The notes: generated by a model from the letters alone, not told the origin. Shown: positions 24,301-39,300, numbered from the stretch's first letter. The stretch: DNA of 64,000 nt from Apostichopus japonicus (GCF_037975245.1 NC_092568.1:8505001-8569000); one strand, 5' to 3'. Made by a program: numbers and translations.

Positions 24301-27300
24301 ATAATTCAAAGTACTGCTCTGTTTCAAACTGGAATGGTGGAATCACAATCGGTCAGAAACAGAAAATGTAAATAATATTTTACATCAACAGTTTCCCCAA
24401 AATGCCAATGAAAATTTCATCAAATAGTAATGGGATTGATTGATAATTACAGTACAATAATGAAGAGAAGTAGATGTAAATTTCCATCAGTAAACACCTG
24501 AACTCCTGAAAAATGATTTCATAGGGGATATTCATGCATGGCATTTAACCCAATAACTTAAAAGCATCGTAATCCATCATACCAAGTTTACAAATACTAA
24601 AGTGCTTTGCAGTTGGAAACTTATCTACTGTGGCTTGAACCTGTCATTCCAATACAATGGTTTGCATGGATCCATTTTCAGTATACAGGTGCACAACATT
24701 TGTGAACCTAGCCTGTGTGAACATACATACACTGACTTGTTATAGTTTAGTGTCGTTTCACCTACAAAGTAGCTACCAGTTGATTTAATAAAATACCTTC
24801 TCAAAGCTGAGCTGACTTTTATGTCTCAAAACACGCAACCATCACTTATTCCTTTATACTGTATGATTATTTAGCAATTAGAACAAAACTCATGCTCCCT
24901 TATCCTATCTACTGCATGGTATTAAAATATCATGTGTAGAAAATTGTGATGGTGCCCAGTCACTTAAGGTTATGTTGGGCATTTTTTACCAGCCAATATA
25001 AGCTTCATCATGAGGTTTGATTCAACTTAGAAAGGAAGTAGATCTAGTTTAAAGGCCAAGTATTGAGAGGCCTTATTATTTAATGTTTTGGATATGTTTC
25101 ACTAGTAAAAACGTATGGAAATTGTTACCTTGTAGCTACTATAGTCTGAATTGGTGCACATACTGATTTTTAATGTCTGCTTGATATACATTGCAATCAA
25201 TTGCTATACAATCTTAAATAATGGTGGCTTTTCATCTCTTAACTTCTTTTGTAAGATGATGATTTAATAAATTTATCTTCTCATTAAAGATTACTCAGAG
25301 TCATCAGATCAACCACCCACCAAGAAGAGGAAGATTTTTTCTGACAGATACGATACATTCCAAGAAGTGCTCCAAGATGCAGATCCGTTCAATTTCATGC
25401 TAACGAAAGTGAGAGGAATTCCAGATAAATTCAATAACAAACTGGCAGTGAACATCAAAGGTACTGTTCTGTTCCTGGTTGTATTGTCTTTTATGCTTTC
25501 CCTTCTTAATTCACCCTATCTCCACCCTATCATCACAACCCTTGATCATATGACCTCCCAGTATGTGAGCACTGTGTGTTCGCATGTCAAGTGGTAGCAA
25601 TGGTAGTTGTGTACGTAAAAGTTGACATTGGTTACAATTTTAAGAATGGAATTAAAGCAACTGAGATAAAGCCTGACATTGATATGTGGTGTTCATTTAT
25701 TTATGAGATTGTTTACCTTGGAATCGTTTTAGACATTTTGAATGATGCGATATGTTTATTATTTTGGTTTTGCTATCGATTGCACAAAATATAGAAATTA
25801 GATTTGGTACTGCAAGTTATTCTAATACTTCTGCTTAAATCTACTGTAGTGATCTTACTTCCTCTGCACTTACCAAACTTTATAAAGTTACGCCATACTT
25901 TCAAATTCAAATCTTTGCAAATATTTTATAGGAATTAGTGTCTTCTGTTGAGGCAGACATTTCACAACACAATTTGAGATGTTTTGTTGCTTAAATTTTA
26001 TGTAACCCAGAATTCTAAAAAAAAGTAAAGTGCCACTCCATGCTTTTTTAAATTTTGTCTGAATGAATTTGAATATCTAGGGAGTTATGTTGTACAAGTA
26101 CTTATGTGAAAATTATAAGAAATCATGTAGGCACATTTATAATTAATTACCTTTTTGTTGAAATGTCTATATTAAGCCCAAGATGATTCCACTATTATTT
26201 AAATGTTAGAAAATCTTTGAACAGATATATGTAGGAATACTAGATGTAACATCTACTCTTAGCCATTCATGATATATTTTTGATCTCAATTTCAGATATC
26301 TTAGCTGTCAGCATGGGAAATCTTGTTGAATCAGCTCAGTTTAATTACATGCATGATATTCCATGGTTAATGCAACAGTACCCTCTGGAGCATAGGTAAC
26401 TTGTAACCTCTTTCTCATCTTTATCTGGTATTTTACAATTGTTCTAAGCTTGTCAAAAGAATGAGCAACAAGCAAACAATAATCAGATCTTGCTTAATTC
26501 ACCTAATGCGTAAAACTTTATTTTTGACTGCATTCATAACTGAGCCTAGAAATGTGACCAAGTGCAAAGTGTCCACATCTTGAGGAACTTTTTCGTATAA
26601 TACAAGTTTAACATTTTGTCCTTAAAAGGAAAGAAGTTTTAATTAATTATGCTAGACATAATCAACTGATCATGCAAATTAGACCCATGAAGTCAAGTGC
26701 TGTGGATGTTGCATTAATTTGTTCTCCATAAACGATTCAAAATTAGATCAATGCATCTTTTTTTTTCCATTTTGATTTAAGGGGTTTTATGTGATTTAAC
26801 AACATAGCACCTGATGTTGTTTGGTTTTGTGTATTCGTATAGTGCTGAATTATTGTTTCAAAACACCTCAAAGCCTTTATGTCTATGTGGAGTAGTATCC
26901 CCCTCTCCTTTTAGAGAGTTTGATAAAAATGAATAGTGCTTCATTTCTTTGATTGTTTCTCACATGATGCATTTCATATTTACAACAAATTGCAAGAAAT
27001 ATATACGGCTTATTCTTTAACCTTAGATGCCTTAAACATATTCGAGCTATCAAATTTTGTTTCCTTGTTTGAAGCGTCTGTGAAGAAAACTGACTATTGT
27101 TCAACATTTCCTTCAATGTTTATAGAGAAAGTAGAACCCATTTACAAAGCATTGTTTATGATCTTATCTCAATTACATTGCGTAAACAATTAAGGCTATT
27201 TATCTTCCTTAATAATTATTGTTAACAATATAAAATTCCTGCTGTTTCCTCCAAGGTCTTCCAAAGTAAACATTCAATCCTTGGCTAACATAGTATTTCA

Positions 27301-30300
27301 AAGCTTTATAAGAATAATTAATGTATTTTGATAAATGTACCGTTACCAAACTTTGCAGATATTATTTGTGATTGGCCTAATTTGAAAGAAAACAAAAACA
27401 GAAATGTTGCTGGTGGTTTCTTGAATGACTTTGAATGTCTTTAACGGTCATCTGAACAGCAAAGTCGATTGTCCAATGTAAAGTACTGTGTAATGGTTCT
27501 ATAAATTATAGTAGAAAATTATTTGACTTTTGGATAACCTCAAGGATAATTGAATAAGATCAATATTGAGAAGATATTTTTAGTTATGGGACCATCTTGG
27601 ACAACCCTAAAAGATTAGCCTAGGTACATCACATCTATTCTGCATAATGAAAATGAGTCATGTCGTCTCCATTTCTATGGGTTTTATATATATCATACTT
27701 GAAGCACAAAGTGCATGTTGTTGAAGAATGTACAGGTTATTTTTTTTGGTGTAAATGAAAATTCTCTAAATATATATATTGAGATATTAAATAATGGTAT
27801 TACCTAAAGATTGAAGTATTTGTAATTACCATGATTAAACTTGAAACTTAAAACAAAGACTTTATTTCAAAACCTCCCCTCCCCTCTACCCAACCCCCAC
27901 CCAACCCTTTCACTCCTTTTCCTTGTACTACAGTAATTTTATTATTAAAGTTCAAATGTGATAGCAACATTGGCCTGTTACAGTAGAAAAATGTAGTTTC
28001 ATGAATGATTCTTAGTAGAATACTATTGAAACTTTACAGAACCAATTTCTGTTATAATATAACATATAAAATAATATCTGCAAATTTTTTGTTATAGCAA
28101 ATATGACAAATAAGATTGACCAGAGCTCAATAAATCGTTTCTTTTTCATTCACAGTATTTTGTCCACATAACCGTTTGTATAATTTTTATTAGCATTCAC
28201 ATCTTTCAGCATGGCTGCAGTACACTCTCACATACTCCTGGAAATTACTTGAAACTGGGTATTCGATTCTCTATGAACTGGTCAGTGGATTAGACCAACA
28301 CCTCCCCTTCCCCTCACCTCCCCTCCCCCACCCTTACTTCCTGGCTATCATTCTAGAAACATCTTAATCAAGAATTGCTTTACATATGTGCATAATAATC
28401 ACAACTAGTCATGTTCAAAGGGTTTCCTTTCTTGAAGGTCCAAACCTCTATTGATTGGATTAGTCCCACCCCCCTCCCCTCCCCCACCTTTCCTTCCTTG
28501 ATATCCTTCTAGAAACATCTTAATCCAGAATTGCTATACATATGTGCATAATAATCAGTCATGTTCAAACGGTTTCCTTTCTTGAAGGTCCAAACCTCTA
28601 TTGATTGTACATGGAGAGGACAGACAAGGCAAGATCAGTCTTCATGAGGCTGCACACAACTTTCCTAATGTCACACTCTGTCAAGCAAAATTGGACATGT
28701 TATACGGAACTCATCATAGGTAAGTTGCATCACTCCAAATTTGAAACTGTCATAAATGAAAAAATTTCTGACATTTCACAACAGCCATGTCATCAGGATT
28801 TGTCTGGTCACTTGAGTGGAATAAATCTCTGATCAGATTCAACCAAACCTTTCATTAGGATTGCCTATTAAAGGGAAAGCTTCTTTAATAATATTACAAA
28901 ATGCTCTAGCTCTCTCAGTTTTTTATATATCAATAAACTTGCAATGCACAACATAGGATTTCATGCATTGGTTGTGAGGCATGTGAACCCCAAAATATTC
29001 TACTAAGTTTGCAGTTCAAAATGTCATGTGCATTGTCTGAATTAAATTTTGAGTGCTTATTCTAATTTACATATTGTTTTTGGTTGTTTTCTTGATCAAA
29101 ACAAAAGCACTGGTTTCTACCCTTTCAAGGATGACTTGAGACACAAAATTAATTTTGATATGTTGCAGACCCTTCAACATCACTGATAGCAGTCTAGGTT
29201 TTACTTCTAAAACACATTTAATCGTTGAGAAATTACCCTTTAAACATCTGAGGCTCATCAATGAAAGTGGCTGAACCGCTTAGTCTAACACACAGACCAT
29301 AAAGTTAGTTCCCCAGATATAACACAAAAATCAATAGGAAAAGATCTTTGCCGTGACCTCAAATGACCTGTTTGCAGTGTATTCCAAACTGGTCAAAGGA
29401 CAAATGGAGTTGAATGTCATCCAAGGTTGCTCTGTTGTTTGAAAGTGAAAATAATGTGTTTTTCATTGAGTTACAGTTTAGATTTTGAGTATTAAATTCT
29501 ATAAAACAATGGATTAATATGTAGGCCTGCATCGAGGAGCCAACACAGTCATCAGTTTAGCCTTAAAGGCATTGAAGACTCGCTCACAAAGAAATGTCTC
29601 ATGCCGGTACTTTGACCTAGTTTCGAATGAGGTGTAACAGAAGTGTTAGACACCACCATCGATCCCAGAAAATACACATACAGCTTGCTACAGTCGGTAA
29701 TTAGACACTAGTGCACAGTCAATAAATGCTGCTATGGTCAATACCCACAACACAGTGTACATAGCAGCGATGGACATCTCAGGTATAATAAGATAACATA
29801 TAAAAGATAACAAGGTATCACGTTTCATTACTGTCTGTATTTTGTAGCGACACGAAAAAAACTTCACTTGCAAGCAACGGAAAGTTAACTTTTTCAGAGG
29901 GCGACACGCCGTTTGGGCGAGTCTTCAATGCCTTTAAAAGGAGCATTCCAGAAAATTTGCATATTTTAAAGGTGAATTTCTTGAATACTGATGGAACTAT
30001 AAAAAAATCATCAGCTCTAAATTTTTTTGGGGGCTTGGGCTATAACTTGTCTAGACAAAAATTCTGCACTCAACCTTTAAGTACTTTAAATACCAATGGT
30101 AAGTCATTGTTAGAAATTATATGATGGCAGCACACAAGTACTCACCTATGAATGTCGGCATGAAAATCCCTTTGATAGCAAGGACAGCTGAAGTTGTTTG
30201 TTAGTTACTCTGTGTCTGTCTTGCGTTTGCTGTAGAAGGTGTCTTTCTCAAATGCTAAACAAAATGTACAAGTATTGTTTGCAGTAATATTTGTATTGAA

Positions 30301-33300
30301 GTTTAACAGATTCCTCAATATGGCTATACTTGACTTGGCATATTATCGGTGCCTGGTTTTCGAAACTAATATGTAGCACCTGCGCAAATCACGTTTAGCT
30401 CTGTTTCCCAGGAGTCCCTGCATTAGTTACAGTATATTATTATTTTATGCCCTGAATGTGCAAGATCTTGCACTCTCTGATATTTAAAACCACATCCAGA
30501 TAATAAGAACAGGAAAAGGACTCTGCAAGGAGCCTTTCTAAAAAAAGTCTATTTTGAATTTTTATTTATTTAAAAATTGATGAATCTGCCATTCATTCAA
30601 GTCAGTTTGAACCATGGACATCCATAGGGGATGTTGTAATTTATGCCTTTTGCATCCTGTAAGTAAATACTAAGCCTTGCAAAGCCTGTATTGAATCGCC
30701 GGTTTATAGGCTACACAACTGGTGCTTTACAAATTTGAGAATTAGAGTTTGCAAGAAATAATTGCCGGGTAAACTTGGTATTAGATAACTGCAGTCTATA
30801 GTACACCGCTATGGTTTCTTGCTTGTTTATAATACAACTTTTCCTTTCTTACTTTCTGGATGTTTCTATAGACATTTATACAGATTTATGGTCGTAATAA
30901 ACGTCCGATGTTGTAGTCATCTAAATGACACCAGACATGTCGGATGTACAAAATAAAAACTTTATTGTTCAGTGTTCCAATTGATTTGTCTAGTTAAGTT
31001 GTGTCCTCTGCTTTTCATTTTAGTCTGACTCTGAAGAATTAAAAGATTAAGATTGAAAAGATTGAAACATCAAATTTATATTTGAAACATACACAGGCTT
31101 ATTGCTGTAAACCAGCAGTTTTGTTATCAAATAATCTCTGTATGTAGTATGAATGCTTGCCACTAAACACAAAATTTCATTTGCTTAATTATGGAAAAAT
31201 AAGGCCTTTGCATTCCAATACTGTTTTTTTTTTGCTCTTCCTTTTTCATTTACCCTGAGATTCAAAACCTGTAGGTCTCATTTTAAGGTCAGAATTTGCA
31301 GTGTTTGCTGTTGCAGGAACCTGTTGCAAAGAATGTCCCAATTTGTTATTTCTAATTGTTATGGCATCATGCTCATAATTATTGGTCAAAGGGGGGTAAG
31401 ACAAATCCAATGTGGTCTAGAGTGAGGTGAATTTTTTGGGAAGGACTGAGCATGTGGAAGGGCAAGGAACCACACCATTTAGCAAGTTTCTGGTTTCATA
31501 AGTTTGTGAATTGTTTTTCTAGTTAAGTTTCACTCCTTGTATTTACAGTAAGATGATGTTGCTAATCTACACGAATGGGCTACGAGTTGTAATACATACA
31601 GCAAATCTTGTTGAACAAGACTGGGACCAGAAAACACAGGGGTAAGCAAAGAGATAAAACTTAGTTGTAGTGAAGCCGACTTTGATGCTTACTGATTTAA
31701 TCAGCTGACCATGCAGTTATGCTTCGTAAACAAAATTTTATAAATATTTCAGCTCTCTTCAGTCTATTCACTCATGTATCTATTGGAATGTTTTCATTAA
31801 TTTTAATTAGTATACTAAAAACAGGCGCGTATCCAGGATTTTCAAACCCGGGGGGCGCGAATTACTATCTAAGCGGAGCGCCACCATCGGTTGGCGCGCA
31901 GCGTACAAGAAAATTTCTTATTTTGATACCCCCCCAGATCACCGGAAACGGCACTTCTCGGGCTTGAAATGACCAACCAGATGTACACTTTTTGCCTGAG
32001 AACCAAGTATTTCCTAATAGTTTTTTTTCCATCCATAACCTTTTTGAAGATTGTCAACCCTGCACACATCATGTTCGACCTGATCGCATCTCCTGTGGGT
32101 CTTTGCTTTTGTAGGTGATTCTACGTCGCGGCCCACAATACTCGTCAGCCCCACTTTTCAAGGTTTTAAGCCCCATATTTGTTCAGAATTTGAAAATTCA
32201 CATTTCTCGTGAATAAACTCACTTCAAAACGTACCCATAATGTTGTACAAAATTTCATCTATGGACAACCAATATAGAAAAACTTCCTTCAACCCTAACA
32301 GACCGGTCAAAATTGCACGAGTAGAGGGAAGTGTGATGCAGAATGTTGGTCAGAAATTTTCGAAACTTCAGACACAGTTAATTTATTGGTGTACAAATAT
32401 TAAAACCTCTTATAATGGCTATTATAAAACTTGGTTGAAGGAAATGAGAAAATAGCAGATATTACCGAAACCGAACACTACACACATAGGCGTAGGAGGC
32501 GCGGCGGCAGTGGCGGAGCTAGGGGTATTGGTCAGGAGGGGCGAGAATGGTCTGTAGGGGCGCTTTCGACACTATCTAAGCGGAGCGCCACCACTGGTTG
32601 GCGGGTAGCATACAGAAAATTTTTTGAGTAAAGATACTCCCTAGATCGCCGGAAATGACCCTTTCCGGGCCTGGCTAATTTGCAGATAAACGAAGAATAA
32701 GGTGTCATCGCCAAATTACACCAACAAAATGTGACAAATGTCAATAAGTAGATGAGAGCGCAATAAAAAAGTCAATAATCTAGAATAAGTAAAAAGTGGT
32801 AAAGAGCTGAAAAAGGCGCCAGCAGTCCATTTGAGTCCATCAGGGGGGCATCTGCCCCCATGACCGTATGGACGCTCCGCCACTGCGCGGCGGGGGTGCA
32901 GCCCCTAATTCACCATTACTAATGTAAAAAAGAGTTTTGACATAATTGGACCTCCATGCTTTTTTTACATCTACATGAGACATGTCGTTGTTTACATTAG
33001 CATCCCGCGGTATACTGCGCAATTTTAACGGAACGTACGGTACACGATGGCATGCGATGTAATAACCGATGCTTGCTTATAAGATATTGACATTAACACG
33101 TTGAGTGCGCGCGAAAATTTTTGGTTATTTCTTCAGGCAAGTTGGACAGTTTTGAGGCTTTTCATCCTGGAACGCCATTTTCATGCTCACTGATATGATG
33201 TGATATCTGCTGTTTGCGTTACAAATTCAAACAGGCGCGTAGCGAGGAATTTGTCAAGGGAGGGGCGAAGCCTGTAGGCAAATTATCTAAGCGTAGCGCC

Positions 33301-36300
33301 ACCATAGGTTGGCGCGAAGCGTACAAGGAAATTTCGGCCGAAAATGCCTCCCAGATCGCTGGAAATGGCACCACCCAGGACCATTTGTTAGCGCAAAGCG
33401 TACAAGCAAATTTTGGCCAAAAATGTCTCCCAGATCGCTGGAAATGACACTTCCCAGGCCTTGTAAGTTGCATCTACGCACTTGCTATTTTGAAATTACT
33501 TAGCGATATCATTTAAAGAAGTGCTGAATGGGGGGGGGGCGGGCGGTCGCCCCCATCCCAAAAATCGTCATGTTCCCCGACGACGCTGTTGAGTTTAAGA
33601 CCAGCCACAGTTGGTTTCATAGCAAAATTATACACACGCGTTATGATAGACCATATATAGTATATATATAGATCATTAGTGAGAGAGGAAATGGAAACGT
33701 TAAAAAATGGAGTTGTCGGTGTAAGGGGTAGGGTGAGTCACACATTTACGAAATCATTGATCCGTCACTGGCTACCCTTCAGCGCTGTAATGATGTCACT
33801 GTTCTTCTTTCTCTTCCCGATGTCTTCGCGTTTTTCTTTTACTCCCTCCTTTTCTCCTTTTTCTCTCTTTCTTCATTTTCTTTTCCCTTCCGTCCTCTCC
33901 TCCTCCTCTTTTTCCCCCTTTTTTTCCTTTTTCTTCTCTTTTTTTCTCTCCTCTTTTTCTTACCCGGGGGGCGCGCGCCCCCAACGCCCCCCCTGGATAC
34001 ACACCTGAATAATACAATTTATAATGTGCTATTATCCAGAAAATGGCATTCGTTCAAGGCGTCGTACCAAAATAAATTGTGACACGGATGTAACTATGGT
34101 GAGGTTAAAGAGTTCCAAAGCTTAATAGGAGTTACCAATGATAAGGAAGAATCATAGAAGCAAGTGAGCGATCAAGCAGGAGTTAGTGTAAATGTTTTAA
34201 AATACAAAGAGGAGCTGTTAACTTTTAATCAACCCATCCAGGTCTGTCTGGTTTCAGACTGCAATGGTGACTTGGCCTGGGTGTATCAGCTATGAAACTG
34301 TTGTATACTTTTGACTTTTTTCCCTTCCAAAATGACAGACAATCCCGAAAGGTAATATACCTCTTGTGATATAAAAAATGCAACTAGCTGACAAATATGT
34401 TTTGTATTATAGTTTATTTGAAAGAATAGAAACGTTACATTACAAACCCAACCATCCGCTTAAAATGTCCTCAACTATGAAATAGTGTGCACTGTGTTGA
34501 ATTATGTATGTCACACATCTAGCCAGGGTTCTAAGAAGAAGTGGCCATCTACAAATATATATTTCTGTTACTGCTACTTGTCATTTAGCCTTTGAAGAAG
34601 ATCCTGCTAGGATCGAAACGTCAGGCCAACTTACTTTTACACATTATATATATTTTAGACGGTTTACTTTGGTTTATGTTGTAAATGTTGGATACGTCAT
34701 ATTTGTATTACAGGATGACAGTAGGCAGAATTATGTTAGTGCTCCTATGTCATAATCCAACAGAAAAATGAAAAATTGATTGTTAGTATTTCAACACCTT
34801 TCTCTTTCAGGGTATGGATAAGTCCTCTCTTCCCTAAGCTTGAGGAGGGTGAACTATCCCTGGATGGCATTACAGCTGACTCTGTTACCCATTTTAAGAG
34901 GGACCTTGTGGAATACCTGTCCATGTATAAGTCTATTTCACTCATGAGATGGAAGAAACATATATTACAACATGACTTCACCAGTGCCAGGTGAGAAAGG
35001 TGGAACAATTGTTCAGGAATCAAATACCAAAAAATGCTATGTAAAATGGTGTAGTTGCTATGCAACAGAGAAGATGTATATTGGTATATATATCAACAAG
35101 CACACCTTTTGTCAAGTTTTGGGAGAAACAAATATCAATAAACCTCAAATCTGCTACACAAACTAAAACTGCTAAAGTTATTTCCTAATAAAATAAAACT
35201 GTTAGCAAACTGCTTATCCATTACAGAGCCTGTGTAGGAAAATGTGTAAAAGTAAATTGGTAAATTGACGTTTCGATCCTAGCTTTAACCTTTGAAGAAG
35301 ATCCTGCTAGGATCGAAACGTCAGGCCAACTTACTTTTACACAAAGTTATTTCCTGGGGTTATTTGCCTACTAGTAACAGTAGTCAGAGAATATCAAGTG
35401 TCCAGGGGAAGGGGGGGGGGAGGCAGGAGAGGGTTGGTGTTTGGGCTGCGTGAATATCCGGGTAGCTGCCTCTCTGATTGTGTTTGGATTGACCGGGTGT
35501 TACATCATTTGAATCATTCTACAGTTAAGCTTGCATGTGATAAACTCTGCAACTGTAGTCTGTAATTTGGTATCTACAGTGCCCCTAGGCTTAAAACTTG
35601 TCAGCATCTATGAGAACCGTCAAGCAGTTATTAGTCAGTGGTCTGCAAGTGTGAAACTTTGGTCTTGAATCAATACCAGTCATGTTTTTTTTTTATGGTA
35701 GGTGAAACTGCTGCATTGAGTGAACAGATCTAAACCGCTGTCATAATGCATCAATATGCAAACCCTCTCTGTCATTAGAGCATTGCATTGTATCTCTACA
35801 ACCTTGTACAGTAGCTCTCCCGTAGGTAAAGTCTTTATCTCCAGGTGGTCTAGACATCTCAGGAAATGTTGTTATGTCTATTTGCAGAGTTTTCTTGGTA
35901 GCCTCCATTCCAGGAAGACATACCAACGATGCTAAAAGTAAATGGGGCCACATGAAGGTCAGAAAGGTAACTAGGAGATTATTATTGAATAATATTAAGA
36001 AGTGGAAAACTTTAACCCCTTTTGTATCCTTAATCATTCTTCCTCTATTTATGATAACTTTTATGTTGAAAATTTTTTTGTTATATTCTAAGACAGTCAT
36101 AAGTTAAATGTAACCTTTGCCGGATTTATCAGCAGAGAGTCTTTGAATTGTTGTTGTCACATAAGATTGTAACTTATGTTATATATTTTTAAGATGAGAA
36201 ACCTAAGTCACTTCTCAGACTTAAACAAAAAATTCCCTCATTCGGTTTCTATAGGATAGTATTAAACTTTACAGAAAACTGTCCAATGGTATATGAATGT

Positions 36301-39300
36301 TTCCTTTGCACTTTTATGCTCTGCCTCCACCCATTTGAGGGGGGCGGGGGATTAGGCTTTGATACGTTGAAAGCTTCTGTAGGGGATTCATAACTTACCA
36401 TAAGTTTGTAAGGTTTTAGATATTTGGTGGAGCAAACTGGAATGAAAGCAGTTTCTCCTTTTATTGCTCAACAAATATCTGTCTGCATACTTAGAAGGTT
36501 TTATCTTTTACAAATTGGAGTAAAACTTAAAAAAAATCAACCAAATTATTGCAGTTATAAACAGTAAACACACTAGTTTATAGTGATCTGTGTGTTTGTC
36601 TAAATAAAACATCCTACTTATTGTTAATGTTTACATTTTAATGTAACATTCACATGAGATCATGGTGAAGTACTTCCTTCCTAACCTTTATCAGTTATTG
36701 ATATGAAAAAAATAGTAAAACTGCTGTTTCCTGCAAACAAAAATCAGTGATTCATAAGTTTTCAGGTAAAAAGTGTTTTTTTTAATGGATCTATAGAGAG
36801 CAATACTTTAAAGCTACCACCCGCTGATAAATGTTGCTAATCGAGGAAGCATAGGTGAGGTCAATTACTTTTTACTTTTTTGTTTTGTTTTTGCAGGTTC
36901 TTTCAAAGCAAGGTCCTGACAGTGCTATGGTTAGAAACTGGTCTGCGATTGGTCAATTTTCGAGCGTTGGTTCCCTCGGGGCTGATCAGACCAAGTACCT
37001 GTGTGGTGAATGGCTACAGTCAATGCTCTCATCCAGAGGAGTATCAACCCAGTATGCATCCAGAGATGTCTCAACTAAGACACTCAAATTGGTAAGTTGG
37101 TCTCAGTTTGAGTTTGAGTGTATGTCCACAACAATAAGAGAGGAGTAGTACAGAGTCGAGATAAAACAAGGTGGTGGAGGAGGACCGAGTACGAGCAGTC
37201 CCCCTTAAACAGTTAAAACATTACAGATAAGCAGAATACAACAATAGAGGAAAAGAACAAAGAAAAAAAAAGGCATTTGGTTAAAGGAACTCTCTGGTGG
37301 TAGACAATGTAAGAATAATATTGAAAAGGGAAACATTCCACATGGTCAATTGAAGACCCCCCCCACCTCAATATCTTGTCCCTTGCCCAGTTTTATTGAA
37401 TGGGTTCAAGTAATTTCGTGAATTTGGAAAAAGGAAATACATAAAACTATTTATTTTCAAACAATGGAACTTTGTTTAAGTGGCTTATCTAACGGACCAT
37501 GAAAAATGAGATGGTTTTACCAAGCTAATTTTGTCAAGAACGTTTCATTAAGAAATTAAAGATCGAAAGTATCCAAAAATTTATCAAATTTCATTCATGT
37601 ATTTCTTTACCCATGCCTCTTGCTTTACACAAACTTCGTTTAAGCGGCTTATCTGACGGACCATGCAAAATGAGATGGTTTTACCAAGCTAATTTTGTCA
37701 AGAACGTTTCATTAAGAAATTAATGATGGAAAGTATCCAAAAATTTATCAGATTTAAACAATTAATTCATGTACTTCTTTATGCCATGCCTGTTGCTTTA
37801 CATAAGCCAATGAGATAACGCAGTGTAATGCATATTCATTACCAACGAAATTCTCCTTGCTCGAAGAACAGCTGATCGTCGATGTGACTAGCAGACTACT
37901 GACAACAGTAGTAAATGTGCAAAACCTAGCCTATAGTCACACATAATACTACACTTGGTATCACATACCTTCCATTATCTTCACAGTCTCTCTCTGACAG
38001 AGCCGAATAGCCTAACTATATTAGAACTAGGTCTCTGACTAGGCTACCCTATTATACTAAGACATAGGCTACTAACAGTTAGCTCAGGTTCCACCTGACG
38101 TTCAATGAAGCTGATCAAAGGAACACTGACTTACCATCTTTATTGTATATTCAATTCAGAAATAATCTCACATCCAAGGTCCTATGATATTAAAATAGTT
38201 GTCCGGTGATAAAACCTAACGTAGAGGAAGAATTTAGTCAAGAAGAAAAAAACCGATATCACTACTACATCCTTTTACTATTTCACAGGATTAGTGTATA
38301 TCCTATTACTTAACAACGCAATACCATGCTGATGCAACCACGGAACTAAATAAAAACTTACAGGCCATGAGGCAGTTAGTTTTACAAACACTAATGTGGG
38401 AGAAGCTTGCAAGGATTTATGGATTACAGCTTCACATCGGGTGGCTTCCATTCGACATTTTAACTCAAATTTAGAATCGAAAATGAAGCAGTGTGCATTT
38501 GTTACACCGGTGACACCGTTGCTGTTTAGTGTTGCATATTCATTACTTAACTCGAATCTAGGCGTGGTCTAGCTCTTATAATGTGAACCATTTTTTCAAA
38601 AAATGCTTTCAAAATTTTTCCGTCTATACACCGGTTTCGTTAGTTTTAACAACTATCACTGTCGTCTGCAGTCGTTGAATGACATATTTTATCCATGAAC
38701 AACATCGGTGGTAAATCTAAAAATAAATCACTTTAAACCTGTTATTACTGGCTATTAAACCTTTCCTTACTCCAGGAAGTGGTCTCACAGTAGGTGGTCT
38801 GCAAAGTCAGCTTCAAAAGCTTAACTTGGGATATTTTAATCTTCTCGTTGGTTATCTTTGAAATATGATACATTCATCAAAATACAACTCATTTGTAGAA
38901 ACTGTATTCCTCTGTGAATAAATAATTTGCAATGTTAAAGAAAAACAATTACATTTTCAGCTCAATTGCATTGATGATATCATTGAAAGTGTTATGAGGA
39001 TGTGGTTTGGGCCTATTTGATGCAAAAAAGTTTCCAGCAATATTTATAAGCAAACAGCTGCCGCCACCAGAAGATTGCTTTTAGTTGAAGTCTATGCATT
39101 GGCAGAAAAGTGATTGGGGAATTTTTTACAAAACTTTGAAAGAGGAGAACAGGATTCAACCCAGTGGCCACATGTTTTTGATTCCTGTGTTGCACCAACT
39201 GAGCAATCAAATGATTCCTTGGTGTGGTCATGCCTGTTAACCTTTCCTGTTGCTCTAGTGATGGCTGTCAGGAAAGATAGTATCTTGCATGTGCTTCAAG

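Larger units (their letters stand above)
31822..34007. mobile_element. Nest of hAT-like elements in TDP1 intron 6
   Basis: The left end CAGGCGCGTATCCAGG (31822) is matched by a right end whose complement reads CAGGTGTGTATCCAGG (ending 34007). Inside are a bounded MITE at 32508-32885, another left end at 33233, and repeated modules containing 'ctaagcggagcgccaccat' and 'ccggaaatgacc'-like text. I saw no convincing outer target duplication and no transposase. A 150-bp pyrimidine tract lies at 33800-33960. Confidence 0.6.
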
